Source: Sphingomonadales bacterium (GTDB lineage Bacteria; Pseudomonadota; Alphaproteobacteria; Sphingomonadales; Sphingomonadaceae). Taken from it: DNA of 52,068 bases. Under the pieces are notes generated by a model. The model was not told the origin of the DNA and did not search any database. It saw nothing but the letters and a program-made list of their open reading frames with translations. Each line of letters starts with the position of its first letter. Position 1 is the first letter of the stretch. A program made the translations under genes and the position numbers. Shown here piece after piece: positions 1 to 8,881 of this stretch. The stretch covers positions 1 to 52,068 of the forward strand of contig JAQGKX010000020.1 of NCBI GenBank assembly GCA_028289885.1. The letters are read 5' to 3'.

Positions 1-1274
1 AGGCCAACCGATTTGCCCGACCCGGTAGTACCGGCGACGAGCAGATGCGGCATTGGCGCAAGGTCGGCGATCACAGGATCGCCAGCGATATTCTTGCCGA
101 GGATGATGGGTAGCTGCGCCGATTGATCCTCGAACGCCTGACTGGCCACCAGCTCATGCAAAACCACGGATTCGCGCCGCGCATTGGGGAGTTCGATACC
201 GATGACGCTCCGTCCGGGGATCGTCGCAACACGCGCCGACAATGCTGACATGTTACGCGCTATATCGTCGGCAAGCTGGATAACGCGGCTGGCCTTTATG
301 CCTGCGGCGGGTTCCAGTTCGTACATGGTAACGACCGGCCCCGGTCGCACCTCGACGATAGAGCCTTTGACGTGAAAATCGTCGAGAACGCTCTCCAGCA
401 AACGCGCGTTGCGTTCCAGACCCGCCTTGTCGATCCCCGGCCCGGTAGGGGGTGGTGGGGGCGTCAGGAGGTCGAGCGTCGGCAAAGTATATTTGTCGCG
501 CAATGCCAAACTCGACTGACGCTCCTTTTCGCCCTTCGCCTTTGACGTCGCTGGCGCGCGATCGGCGATGACGGGCCGTGGTCGGTCTTCGGCAGGCGTC
601 GTGATGCGGGGCGTCGATTCGGTCACCCGAGGTGCCGCGACAGGTTTCGGTTCCGCCTGCGCGCGTTCACGCCGGCGGAAGAGGAACGCGCGTTCGATTT
701 CGTCGAGGTCGAGGCTCTTTGCCCAAATGACGATGCCGAGGACCGCCAATATCGCCATCACCGTCCACGAGACGATTTCAGATATGCCTGGGTTCGGGAT
801 CAAGCCAGCAGCCATATGGATGGCCTTTCCACCCTGAAGCCCGGCAATTCCCCCGATTCCGGCGGGCAATCCGGGAACGGAACCATCCTTGAACAAAGTC
901 AGGGCAATCGAAATCAGGACTGTGCCAAGGCTCGACCACGCCAGCCGACGCCGCCAGCCGCTAACAGGCACGTCGCGCCACAATCGAATGGCTGTCACGA
1001 CCATGATCGGGACAAGCAGCATGATGGCGGGACCGGCCAGCGACAATAATATGTCCGAAACCCACGCGCCAACCGGCCCGACGAGGTTGCGCGCGGGGCC
1101 TCCAGCGGCTGTATTCCAGGCGGGATCGCTCTGGTGATACGTCAGGATCGCCATCACCATCAGCACGGCAAGGACGAGCAATGCGATCGCACCACCCAAT
1201 GCGCTGCTCCGCACGGCACCGCGCTTGACCGATTCACGCAAGGTCGGACGAATGGCGACTGCCCGGCTGCTCAC
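1..1274 (-). CDS. ftsK: DNA translocase FtsK, N-terminal part (cut by window edge)
   Basis: Septum-anchored DNA pump that moves chromosome termini during division. Reading from a GTG at 1274 (AAGGGGG lies five bases upstream), the protein opens with a short basic stretch. Several hydrophobic membrane segments follow in about the first 180 residues, then a charged, Pro/Ala-rich linker. Next comes the start of the motor module, with TLPTLDLLTPPPPP and PGPVVTMYELEPAAGIK as in FtsK/SpoIIIE alpha domains. The Walker A stretch AGTTGSGKSVGL is reached right at the window edge, so the ATPase core and gamma domain lie outside. The linker is short compared with E. coli FtsK, as is usual in alphaproteobacteria. 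It is transcribed away from the ubiH-type gene, with a 125-base shared upstream region. Confidence 0.95.
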   Translation of the reverse strand, partial: MSSRAVAIRPTLRESVKRGAVRSSALGGAIALLVLAVLMVMAILTYHQSDPAWNTAAGGPARNLVGPVGAWVSDILLSLAGPAIMLLVPIMVVTAIRLWRDVPVSGWRRRLAWSSLGTVLISIALTLFKDGSVPGLPAGIGGIAGLQGGKAIHMAAGLIPNPGISEIVSWTVMAILAVLGIVIWAKSLDLDEIERAFLFRRRERAQAEPKPVAAPRVTESTPRITTPAEDRPRPVIADRAPATSKAKGEKERQSSLALRDKYTLPTLDLLTPPPPPTGPGIDKAGLERNARLLESVLDDFHVKGSIVEVRPGPVVTMYELEPAAGIKASRVIQLADDIARNMSALSARVATIPGRSVIGIELPNARRESVVLHELVASQAFEDQSAQLPIILGKNIAGDPVIADLAPMPHLLVAGTTGSGKSVG

Positions 1275-1399
1275 GATGACCCCCTTGGCATTTGCAAATA
1301 ATTCTGTGCGCGTTTCGTTCGCATTTACCATGCGCTTCAGGGGGAGTCCGCGTCAAGAGTCTGCTGGCGCGTCACGCGCCACGGTGCGATAGACGGCTC

Positions 1400-2605
1400 A
1401 TGCAACGCGTAGATGTTCTTATCCTCGGCGGCGGCCTTGTCGGGCTGACGACAGCCCTTGCCCTTGATGCTCATGGACTGTCATCGGTCGTCATCGACCC
1501 TGCCGATCCCGCCAGGATGCTGACCACAGACTTCGATGGCCGGGCGAGTGCCATCGCCTCGGCAAGCTGGCGGATGCTTCAGGCCATAGGAGTGGCGGCG
1601 CGGCTCGAAGGGCAAGGCTGCAAGATCCGTCGCATCGAAGTGCGCGACGGACTGTCCAAAAATCCGCTCGATTTCACACCCACCGATGGCGAAGCGCTGG
1701 GCACGATGGTCGAAAACCGGCTCGTCCGCCGCGCGCTTCATGAGGCTGTGCTTGCCGCAAGGAACGTAACTCTCAGGGCACCCGATCGCGCTGTGTCGGT
1801 TAATCGCGGTCCCGGCGGCGTCACTGCCACGCTCGACGATGGCAGCACCGTTCAGGCCGACCTGCTGATCGCGGCGGAGGGCCGTAACTCGCCGACCCGC
1901 GCCGCTGCCAATATTCGGACGGCGACGTGGAAGTATGACCACACTGCGATCATTTCAGCGTTCGAACACAGCATTCCGCACGACAATGTAGCGCATGAGA
2001 TTTTCTATCCAGCTGGTCCCTTCGCGCTGTTGCCGATGCTTCCTGGCAACCGTTCGGCGCTGGTCTGGACTGTTGGGGCCAAGGATGCCCCTGGGTTACT
2101 CGCGCTCAGCGATTCTGCTTTTGTGGTCGAGGCCCATAAGCGGACTGGGGGTTTGCTCGGAACGCTTTCCGCTGCGGCGCCGCGCTCCTCCTATCCGTTG
2201 GGTTTCCACCACGCCGCGGTCATAACCGGCGAACGGCTGGCGCTGGTAGGGGACGCTGCGCACGGTATCCACCCGATTGCGGGGCAGGGGCTGAACCTCG
2301 GTTTCCGCGATGTCGCCGCCTTGGTCGAGGTTCTGGTCGAGGGGAGCCGCCTTGGTCTCGATCTCGCCGACCGGCAACTGCTTGATCGCTACCAGAACTG
2401 GCGCAGCCTCGACACGTTGATGGTGGCGACCGCGACCGACACGCTCACGCGCCTCTTTGGTATCCCCGGTCGCCCAGCGCGCGCCGTCCGCCGTCTTGGG
2501 CTTGGCGCGGTCCAGCGCATTGCCCCGCTGAAATCGATTTTTATGGCCGAAGCGCGGGGCGAAACCGGTGCGCTTCCGAAATTGCTTCAGGGCGTCACGG
2601 TCTGA
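1400..2605 (+). CDS. FAD-dependent hydroxylase of the UbiH/UbiF/Coq6 family
   Basis: Flavoprotein monooxygenase that probably hydroxylates the ring of a ubiquinone precursor at the inner membrane. The start is placed at the ATG at 1400 because the FAD-binding strand begins at once (MQRVDVLILGGGLVGLTTAL, GGGLVG at residues 10-15). An upstream in-frame extension to 1292 has no family character. A degenerate DG motif (AAEGRNSPTR) lies mid-protein, and the GD motif LVGDAAHGIHPIAGQGLNLG is near residues 280-300, where the second flavin contact is expected. At 401 residues the length is normal. Which ring position it acts on cannot be told from sequence, so no specific symbol is given. It converges on the LON-domain gene with no spacer. 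Confidence 0.9.
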   Translation: MQRVDVLILGGGLVGLTTALALDAHGLSSVVIDPADPARMLTTDFDGRASAIASASWRMLQAIGVAARLEGQGCKIRRIEVRDGLSKNPLDFTPTDGEALGTMVENRLVRRALHEAVLAARNVTLRAPDRAVSVNRGPGGVTATLDDGSTVQADLLIAAEGRNSPTRAAANIRTATWKYDHTAIISAFEHSIPHDNVAHEIFYPAGPFALLPMLPGNRSALVWTVGAKDAPGLLALSDSAFVVEAHKRTGGLLGTLSAAAPRSSYPLGFHHAAVITGERLALVGDAAHGIHPIAGQGLNLGFRDVAALVEVLVEGSRLGLDLADRQLLDRYQNWRSLDTLMVATATDTLTRLFGIPGRPARAVRRLGLGAVQRIAPLKSIFMAEARGETGALPKLLQGVTV

Positions 2606-3250
2606 CTACTGAAGCGTCACGCGCTCTTCACCGCCGTGTCGTCCGAAAAACTGCATCAACTGGACGATCAGGTCGGCGCGGTCGGCCAGCGAAGCCGCTT
2701 CCAGCAAGGCCTGTTTGGCGGCTGCATCGAACGGCGCGATCTGGGCTATGCCGTTGACGAGCGATTCATCGTCCAGTCGCGCGACGGCTTCCCAATCGAC
2801 CGCATAGCCCTGCGCCTCTGCAAAGCGGCGTGATTCATGCTCGAGGCTCGCGCGTCGTGCCAATGCCAGATTGGTGTCCTCACGGTCATCGACTTCGACC
2901 TGCGCCTCGATCTGACGGAACGGCGTCGTCACCTCCAGCTCGCGCGTCATTCGAAAGCGCGCCAGCCCCTCCAGCACGATGTTGTAGCGGCCATCGTCAA
3001 GCGCCTCGACATGCGCGATTTTGCCCAGGCATCCGATATCGAACAGCGGCGGCGTATCATTGTCGTCCTCGGCGCGAACGATGCGCGGCTGGATCAACCC
3101 GATAAGCCGGTCGCGCGCCATCGCATCGCTGATCAGCGCGCGATAACGGGGTTCGAAAATATGCAGCGGTAACTGCATGCGTGGAAACAGCAGCGCACCG
3201 CCGAGTGGAAAGATCGAAATTCGCTTCAGGCCGGTGGTTTCCTCGATCAC
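2606..3250 (-). CDS. LON N-terminal-domain (LonN, peptidase S16 substrate-binding) protein
   Basis: A 214-residue protein made only of the substrate-recognition domain of Lon protease. The family signature ISIFPLGGALLFPRMQLPLH followed by IFEPRYRALISDAM occupies about residues 10-45. No AAA+ or Ser/Lys protease domain follows, so it cannot be a protease itself. The start is the GTG at 3250, whose GTGA overlaps the TGA stop of the upstream thioredoxin gene; this implies translational coupling. An upstream in-frame extension runs into that gene and is not supported. Role is unknown: stand-alone LonN proteins are widespread, and client binding in protein quality control is a reasonable inference given the chaperone-like partner. 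Confidence 0.85.
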   Translation of the reverse strand: MIEETTGLKRISIFPLGGALLFPRMQLPLHIFEPRYRALISDAMARDRLIGLIQPRIVRAEDDNDTPPLFDIGCLGKIAHVEALDDGRYNIVLEGLARFRMTRELEVTTPFRQIEAQVEVDDREDTNLALARRASLEHESRRFAEAQGYAVDWEAVARLDDESLVNGIAQIAPFDAAAKQALLEAASLADRADLIVQLMQFFGRHGGEERVTLQ

Positions 3251-4158
3251 GTGAACAGCACCGCAGACAGTCGGCGTCGCGTCGCCGAGACCCAGGGGTC
3301 CATCACGCCAACGACGTCGAACAGCTTCAGCAGCTGGGCTTTGGCCGCGCCGTCGTTCCATTCACGGTCGGTCGCGATCATCGTCAGCAGATGGTCGGCG
3401 GCACCATCGCGGTCGCCCGCCGCCATCAACCCGCCCGCCAATTCGAATCGCTTGTCCATATTGTCCGGATCGGCGGCGACTTCGGCAGCCAATCCCGAAA
3501 GATCGTCCACCGGCTTGGCGTCACGGGCCAGCGCCAGCGCCGAATGAGCGCGCGCGATGGCCGGGTCCTTCTCTGGTTCCCCCGATATTGCGCTCAGCAG
3601 ATCGGCAGCCTCATCGACGCGTCCTCCGGCAATCAGCGAACGTGCCAATCCCGCGATTGCGACCGGATTTTCGGGAGCCATATCGACAATTTGCGCGAAA
3701 ATAGCCGCAGCACGTTCTACATTTTCTACTTGCAGTGCTTCCTCACCCATCGCGATCAGTGGCTCGATCTCAGCCTCCAGCGACTGTGTCTCGCCCTCGA
3801 TCGGCAGTTGTTTCAATATGGCATCGAGCATCTTGACCAGCGCACCCTCGGTCCGCGCCGGGGTCATGTCCGCGACGAGCTGTCCCTGGAAAACGGCATA
3901 GACAGTCGGGATGCTCTGCACGCGAAACTGCGCCGCGATGGCTTTATTGGCATCGACATCGACCTTGACGAGCATCACGCCCTTCGTCGCATAATCGGCC
4001 GCGATCTTCTCCAGCACCGGCGACAACGCCTTGCACGGTCCGCACCATTCCGCCCAGAAATCGAGGATGACGAGTTTGGTCATCGAAGGTTCGATCACAT
4101 CCTTGCGGAATGTCTCGATCTGTTCCCGGTCAGCCGCACTCAATCCCAGCGTCGCCAC
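3247..4158 (-). CDS. cnoX: CnoX/YbbN-type thioredoxin with TPR tail
   Basis: Cytoplasmic thioredoxin-fold protein followed by tetratricopeptide-like helices, the architecture of the chaperedoxin CnoX (YbbN) that hands oxidation-sensitive clients to GroEL. It starts at GTG 4158 with GGAG six bases upstream. Residues 27-118 are the thioredoxin domain, with the redox pair in WCGPCK (Cys39, Cys42) and a cis-Pro at 84 (SIPTVYAVF). Residues about 130-300 are Ala/Leu-rich repeats such as NVERAAAIFAQIVDMAPENP. Unlike E. coli YbbN, which has lost the full CxxC, this one keeps a canonical active site, as reported for the Caulobacter type. It is translationally coupled to the LON-domain gene downstream. 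Confidence 0.9.
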   Translation of the reverse strand: MATLGLSAADREQIETFRKDVIEPSMTKLVILDFWAEWCGPCKALSPVLEKIAADYATKGVMLVKVDVDANKAIAAQFRVQSIPTVYAVFQGQLVADMTPARTEGALVKMLDAILKQLPIEGETQSLEAEIEPLIAMGEEALQVENVERAAAIFAQIVDMAPENPVAIAGLARSLIAGGRVDEAADLLSAISGEPEKDPAIARAHSALALARDAKPVDDLSGLAAEVAADPDNMDKRFELAGGLMAAGDRDGAADHLLTMIATDREWNDGAAKAQLLKLFDVVGVMDPWVSATRRRLSAVLFT

Positions 4159-4337
4159 ATGATTCTCCGTTTTAATATGCTCTTATGTGGGGTTTGCGAT
4201 GCGTATGCCAAGGGTAAAGGCCTGATCTGCCACCCGGATGTCGATCTGGTCAAAGACGGGGTTGCGTGCTTTGAAACCCTCTGCTAGCTGCCCGCCCCTA
4301 CCCGACGGAGACCGTGAAGGTCGCCATCGACGCTCGA

Positions 4338-4412
<75 letters not shown>

Positions 4413-4532
4413 ACGCGTAGAGTGAGCACGATTTAGCGGCGCTAAATCGCCTGCACTCAAGCGCGGACGGCCTCGCACGGCGAGGACCGACGACACGGGC
4501 TTTGGCCGTGGCTAGCTTCCCGAAACAACGAA

Positions 4533-5501
4533 TCAATGCGCGTGGTGCCCTTCAGGCGCACAGGCTCCTTCATCGATCTCCACCTGTATCGTCGCATGCT
4601 GGATCCCGAATCGCGTCTTCAGCATCGAGCACGCTGCCCGCAAGAACGCATCGCCAGGCTGGCCCCCCGGCGTCACCAGATGCGCGGTCAATGCGCTCTC
4701 GGTCGTGCTCATCGGCCAGATATGTATGTGGTGGACCTGTGTGACGCCCGGCAGGCCTCCCAACGCGCTTTCGACGGCCGCGGGGTCGATCGAGGGTGGT
4801 ACGGCGTCCATCGCCATCGTCACCGAATCACGCAGCAGGCCCCATGTGCCGAGAACGATGACGGCGACAATCACAAGGCTGGTCGCCGGATCGAGCCATG
4901 CCCATCCGGTCCGCGCAATGATAAACCCTGATACGACGACACCTGCCGATACCGCAGCGTCCGACGCCATGTGGAGATATGCGCCCCGGATATTGATGTC
5001 CCCGGCACGACCGCGCGCAAACAGCAAAGCCGTCGCACCATTGATCAATATGCCGAGCGCCGCGACGGTCATGACGGTGTTGCTGCCCACCGCTTGTGGC
5101 TCACCGAACCGGCGGACTGCCTCCACGGCGATGGCCCCGACCGCGACCAACAAGAAAACTGCATTGAACAACGCGGCCAACACCGACGACTTCCGCCATC
5201 CGTAAGTAAACCGCTTGGAGGCGGCCCGCTTGCCCGCCGCCGCAGCGCCCCATGCCATCAGCAAGCCGAATACGTCGGACAGATTATGTCCGGCATCGGC
5301 CAGCAGCGCCATCGAGTTGGCGGCGAACCCGTAGATCGCCTCCAACACGACAAATCCGACGTTCAGCGAAATCCCGATAAGGAAGGCCGAATCGAAATTA
5401 GCAGGCGCGTGGCCATGCCGGTGCCCGCCATGCGCATGATCGTGATTTTCATGTGAATGCCCATGACCGGTCCCGTGATCATGATGGTCGTGAGCACCCA
5501 T
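4533..5501 (-). CDS. Cation diffusion facilitator (CzcD/ZitB-like) metal exporter
   Basis: Inner-membrane proton-coupled exporter of divalent cations, most likely Zn(II) and possibly Co/Cd. The 322-residue protein begins with an unusually His-rich stretch (about 14 His within residues 4-31, e.g. HDHHDHGTGHGHSHENHDHA). Six hydrophobic segments follow. The two transport-site motifs are visible: HNLSD at residues 72-76 in TM2 and HMASD near residue 180 in TM5. A soluble C-terminal domain with VHHIHIWPMS carries the usual cytosolic metal ligands. Its ATG directly follows the stop of the 6-phosphogluconolactonase gene with no spacer, so the two are co-transcribed although unrelated in function. 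The exact metal cannot be assigned from sequence. Confidence 0.92.
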   Translation of the reverse strand: MGAHDHHDHGTGHGHSHENHDHAHGGHRHGHAPANFDSAFLIGISLNVGFVVLEAIYGFAANSMALLADAGHNLSDVFGLLMAWGAAAAGKRAASKRFTYGWRKSSVLAALFNAVFLLVAVGAIAVEAVRRFGEPQAVGSNTVMTVAALGILINGATALLFARGRAGDINIRGAYLHMASDAAVSAGVVVSGFIIARTGWAWLDPATSLVIVAVIVLGTWGLLRDSVTMAMDAVPPSIDPAAVESALGGLPGVTQVHHIHIWPMSTTESALTAHLVTPGGQPGDAFLRAACSMLKTRFGIQHATIQVEIDEGACAPEGHHAH

Positions 5502-6212
5502 TCAGGCAGCCCAGTGAATGTCGATGGGGAGTTCGCAATCGGCAAGCACGCGTCCGACTGGTGCCAGCGACAGCGCGCCGTCTTCGATCGCCCGCTCCAG
5601 CAATGCTTTTTTCTCGTCTCCGATGATCGTCATCAACAGGCTTTTCGCCGAAAGGATGGCAGCCTTGCTCAATGTCACGCGCGGCACTGGCGCGTCGGCT
5701 GGCATAGGGTCGGGCATCACGCCGAGCGCCCGCCGTTCCTTGGGACCGTTCAGGGCCTCGTCGAGGTCGGGTCCTGCAAAGATCGAGGCAACATGACCGT
5801 CGTTACCCATGCCGAGCCAAACCAGGTCGATCGGCCATGGCAGGTCGCCAAGGCGCGCATCGGCGGCCTTGCCACTCATTTTATAGTCGGCTGCGGCAGC
5901 GCCTCCGGTCAACGGGATGACGCGACCGCCCTTGGGCAGGAACATCTTGGCGAGCATTGCGACGTTCGACAGGTCGCTGGTCACTTCCACGATCCGGTCG
6001 TCGGTCGGCACGATCGTTACGTGCTTCCAACTGCGCTTCTGCTGGCTCAGCAGTTCGAGCGCCGCGATCGGCGATTTGCCGCCGGGCAGCGCAATCAGCG
6101 CCGATCCGCGGGCCTCCAGTGCGGAGTCGATAATGAAGCCCACATCCCCGGCAACGGCTTCGGCAAGTTCTTCAGCAGAGTCGTAATCCCACCATTCGGC
6201 TTCGATCGTCAC
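5502..6212 (-). CDS. pgl: 6-phosphogluconolactonase
   Basis: Hydrolyses 6-phosphoglucono-delta-lactone to 6-phosphogluconate, which in sphingomonads feeds the Entner-Doudoroff route. The 236-residue protein has the NagB/RpiA-like fold signatures of the family: ALPGGKSPIAALELL near residue 41, VPTDDRIVEVTSDLSN near 78, and GMGNDGHVASIF in the middle. The start is GTG at 6212; upstream the frame loses family similarity and a 92-base gap separates it from the mitofilin-like gene. No zwf or edd is adjacent. Its stop touches the start of the CDF transporter. Confidence 0.93.
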   Translation of the reverse strand: MTIEAEWWDYDSAEELAEAVAGDVGFIIDSALEARGSALIALPGGKSPIAALELLSQQKRSWKHVTIVPTDDRIVEVTSDLSNVAMLAKMFLPKGGRVIPLTGGAAAADYKMSGKAADARLGDLPWPIDLVWLGMGNDGHVASIFAGPDLDEALNGPKERRALGVMPDPMPADAPVPRVTLSKAAILSAKSLLMTIIGDEKKALLERAIEDGALSLAPVGRVLADCELPIDIHWAA

Positions 6213-6304
6213 TTCAAAACGTCCTTCGATATTTGATCATGTTCATTGTCTGCCCATAAACCGGCACTGGAACTTGTCGAAGCCCCATTGCACGCTTCTG
6301 GCAG

Positions 6305-7246
6305 TTAAAGAGCAGGCGTACCCGGCGTCACATCAGGAATTGGCCCTGCTGTAACGGGCACAACTGCTACGGGTTGCACGGGGGGAGGCATGATCGCCGC
6401 CGCTTCGATGATGTCCAGCGCACGGTGCGCCTCGACCCATCGCCGCGCCGCCGTCATCCAGTCGGTCGCGAGTGCTTGCCTGGGAAGCCGCGCGATTTCG
6501 GCAAGCGCGCCATCCACTTGCCCGCCATCCAGCATCAAACGTGCGCGGGCAATGCGTTCGTCCGGTGCCGGAGCAGGCGTGCCCTCGCGCCGAATAATGA
6601 CAAGCGTGGACAGGGCGCGCCGGGTCGCCGTCCACCAATTCTCGTCCTTTGCTCCGCCGACAAGATTCGGTGCGACCTCATCGAGGCCCTGCTTCAAATT
6701 GGCTATCGTCGCTGGCGACTGCGCTGCGGCAATGACCGCAGCAACCGCTCTCGGCTGTGTTTGTCCGAAGCGTTCGCGCAATTGCCCTTCGACATAGCCG
6801 AGGCCGGTCCCGCGATCGATTGCGCGACGGGCGGCGAATGCGATCAGCAAGCCTTCTGCGCGGCCCGCATTTCCGGCGGCGGCGGCGGCGCGCAGATCGA
6901 CCCGTGCAATGCGTTCTTCCAGTTGTGACACCCGCAAATCGATGACCGCGCTTTGCGTCGGCGCGATCGACGGGGCGGGCGTTGCCGGAACGACGGAAGA
7001 CTGTGCAGTAGTGCCTTGAGCGTCCGGCAGCGCGACGACCGCGACCGGAGATGCCCCGATCAGCTTTCGCGCCCCATTCCAGTGTGTAAAGGCCCAGACG
7101 CTCAGGACTGAACCCGCCAGGAACGCCAGAAGCGCCACGACCAAAGCCGCACGCATCGGTCGGGCCCGCGCCGCTTCACCGTTATCATGATCGTGGGAAA
7201 TAAACTCACCCGCCTCTGCCGTCGATTTTCTATAGTCGCTCGCCAT
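6305..7246 (-). CDS. Mitofilin-like (MIC60-type) single-pass inner-membrane protein
   Basis: A 313-residue protein with a short His/Asp-containing cytoplasmic N-terminus, one membrane segment at residues 32-53 (RAALVVALLAFLAGSVLSVW) and a Pro/Ala-rich linker. A predicted coiled coil follows (VSQLEERIARVDLRAAAAA). The helical C-terminal part contains ENWWTATRRALSTLVIIRRE and TDWMTAARRWVEAHRALDII, the pattern of the bacterial mitofilin C-terminal region. Family members lie next to hemD in many alphaproteobacteria, and alphaproteobacterial mitofilins are known to shape intracytoplasmic membranes. The position 21 bases after hemD in the same direction supports the assignment. Function in a non-photosynthetic sphingomonad is unknown; cell-envelope organisation is an inference. 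Confidence 0.75.
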   Translation of the reverse strand: MASDYRKSTAEAGEFISHDHDNGEAARARPMRAALVVALLAFLAGSVLSVWAFTHWNGARKLIGASPVAVVALPDAQGTTAQSSVVPATPAPSIAPTQSAVIDLRVSQLEERIARVDLRAAAAAGNAGRAEGLLIAFAARRAIDRGTGLGYVEGQLRERFGQTQPRAVAAVIAAAQSPATIANLKQGLDEVAPNLVGGAKDENWWTATRRALSTLVIIRREGTPAPAPDERIARARLMLDGGQVDGALAEIARLPRQALATDWMTAARRWVEAHRALDIIEAAAIMPPPVQPVAVVPVTAGPIPDVTPGTPAL

Positions 7247-7267
7247 CGTCGTTTCCGGTTCTGTCGC

Positions 7268-7930
7268 CTATTCGGGAAGCGTTTCGCACAGAGTTGCGGC
7301 GAGTGCCAGCATAGCGGTGTCCTGTGGACTGCGCGCAACGGCAATCGCCCGCCAGCCCGGCCCGGCGGCTTCGGCAACGGCAGGACTGATGGCAACGATG
7401 GCAGTCGAATTCTTGTCTGCCACAATCTCACTAAATCGTTGTGCCGCTCGCGCCGAATGGACCAGCGCCACGGTATCGTCCGGGATTTCAGGTGTCGGCA
7501 GCGTGTCGCTCGCATAGACCATCACGGTCTCGATGTGGAAGGGCGCAACTGCCGGAGTCCGGTCGTGACCTGCCAGATGAAGGACGTCATGGCACCCGGC
7601 GTTGACAAGGTCGGCGACCAGCGCCGCCACATCCCGAGCACCGACGATGATAGTGGTGAACCCGGCAGCCTTGGCTGCTTCGGCGGTCGCCTCCCCAACA
7701 GCGTAAAGGCGCAGATGCCGGTAATCGGCCAGTCGATCGCCCCCCAGCCGCGCCGCATTGGCACTCGTCATCATGATCGCGTCGAAACCCGTGGCATCCG
7801 GAGCGGACCATTCGACCGCGCGCGTTTCGAACAATGGCCGGACGATGGCCGCCAACCCCATCTCCCTTGCCCGAAGCGCGGTCGCCGAAGCACCGGGTTC
7901 AGGTCGCAGGATGAGGATCGGTCGCTTCAT
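7268..7930 (-). CDS. hemD: Uroporphyrinogen-III synthase
   Basis: Closes and isomerises hydroxymethylbilane to uroporphyrinogen III in haem biosynthesis. The family is poorly conserved. Supports are the opening MKRPILILRPEPGASATALR, the internal IMMTSANAARLGGDR and LYAVGEATAEAAKAAGF stretches typical of HemD, the 220-residue length, and the 4-base ATGA overlap with the hemC stop. The overlap indicates a hemC-hemD-mitofilin transcription unit. Confidence 0.88.
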   Translation of the reverse strand: MKRPILILRPEPGASATALRAREMGLAAIVRPLFETRAVEWSAPDATGFDAIMMTSANAARLGGDRLADYRHLRLYAVGEATAEAAKAAGFTTIIVGARDVAALVADLVNAGCHDVLHLAGHDRTPAVAPFHIETVMVYASDTLPTPEIPDDTVALVHSARAAQRFSEIVADKNSTAIVAISPAVAEAAGPGWRAIAVARSPQDTAMLALAATLCETLPE

Positions 7931-8841
7931 TTTCCGAATAGCGCCCTCAGTTCGGGCGCTGCAGCAGCCAGAAGGCGTTTTGCCAGCAAGGCCGGACTGT
8001 CCGGCCCGTCCATGCTGATTTCATCCCGCACGTGCAAAGTGCCATCTTCCGACAGCAATTCAGCCGTCAGAAACAGCGCACTTCCCCGCATCGCCGCAAA
8101 CGCCCCGACCGGAGAATGACAATCCGCGTCCAACGCCGCCAGCAGGTCGCGCTCGGCGCAAACCGCAGCACGAGTGGCTTTACAATCAATCGCATCGAGC
8201 AGCGCGCGCATTGGTGTATCGTCCGTTCGACATTCCACCCCGATTGCGCCTTGCGAAGCGGCTGGCAGCAGTTCGTCGATGGAAATCGCCACGCCGACAC
8301 TGGGTTGTCCGAGACGGTCCAGCCCCGCCGCCGCCAGCAACGTGGCGTCGGCCTCGCCCGCGTCGAGCTTCGCGAGCCGCGTCGCCACGTTCCCCCGAAT
8401 CGGCAAGATGGTCAAATCGGGTCTCAGTCGCAGCAACTGTGCGGCGCGCCTTGGCGAACTTGTGCCCACTCGGGCGTTCGGTTTCAAAGCGTCGATCGAT
8501 TCGGCACCGATCAACCGATCGCGCACATCCGCACGTTCCAGCATTGCCGCAATCGTAATGGCCGTCGGTCGCAGCGTCTCGACATCCTTCAACGAATGCA
8601 CGGCGAAGTCGATTTCGCCTGCAAACAATGCCTGATCGAGCGCCTTCGTCCACAGCGCCTTGCCACCGATTTCGGCAAGTGGGCGGTCCTGTATCCGGTC
8701 CCCGGCAGTCATGACCGGGACGATTTGCACCCGATCGTGCGTCCAGCCATGCGCATGGCACAGCGCGTCGCGGGTCAGTCGTGCCTGCACGAGCGCAAGC
8801 GGGGATCCCCGGGTTCCAAGGCGCAGAGTGGCGGCGGTCAT
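7927..8841 (-). CDS. hemC: Porphobilinogen deaminase (hydroxymethylbilane synthase)
   Basis: Joins four porphobilinogen units into hydroxymethylbilane. The 304-residue protein opens with LRLGTRGSPLALVQA and contains VHSLKDVETLRP and the RVGTSSPRRAAQLL substrate/cofactor loops. The cysteine that carries the dipyrromethane cofactor is in DADCHSPVG (Cys241). It is the first gene of the hem unit. It is transcribed divergently from tsaD with only 40 bases between the two start codons, so the two promoters must overlap or lie inside the genes. Confidence 0.96.
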   Translation of the reverse strand: MTAATLRLGTRGSPLALVQARLTRDALCHAHGWTHDRVQIVPVMTAGDRIQDRPLAEIGGKALWTKALDQALFAGEIDFAVHSLKDVETLRPTAITIAAMLERADVRDRLIGAESIDALKPNARVGTSSPRRAAQLLRLRPDLTILPIRGNVATRLAKLDAGEADATLLAAAGLDRLGQPSVGVAISIDELLPAASQGAIGVECRTDDTPMRALLDAIDCKATRAAVCAERDLLAALDADCHSPVGAFAAMRGSALFLTAELLSEDGTLHVRDEISMDGPDSPALLAKRLLAAAAPELRALFGK

Positions 8842-8881
8842 TCGCGCGTGCTAGCGGCTCGGCGATGAAGGCGAAAGTGCG

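Noticed and set aside
3181-4287. 368-codon plus-strand open frame
   Set aside because: Antisense to the thioredoxin/TPR gene; Arg/His/Gln-rich shadow without family features.
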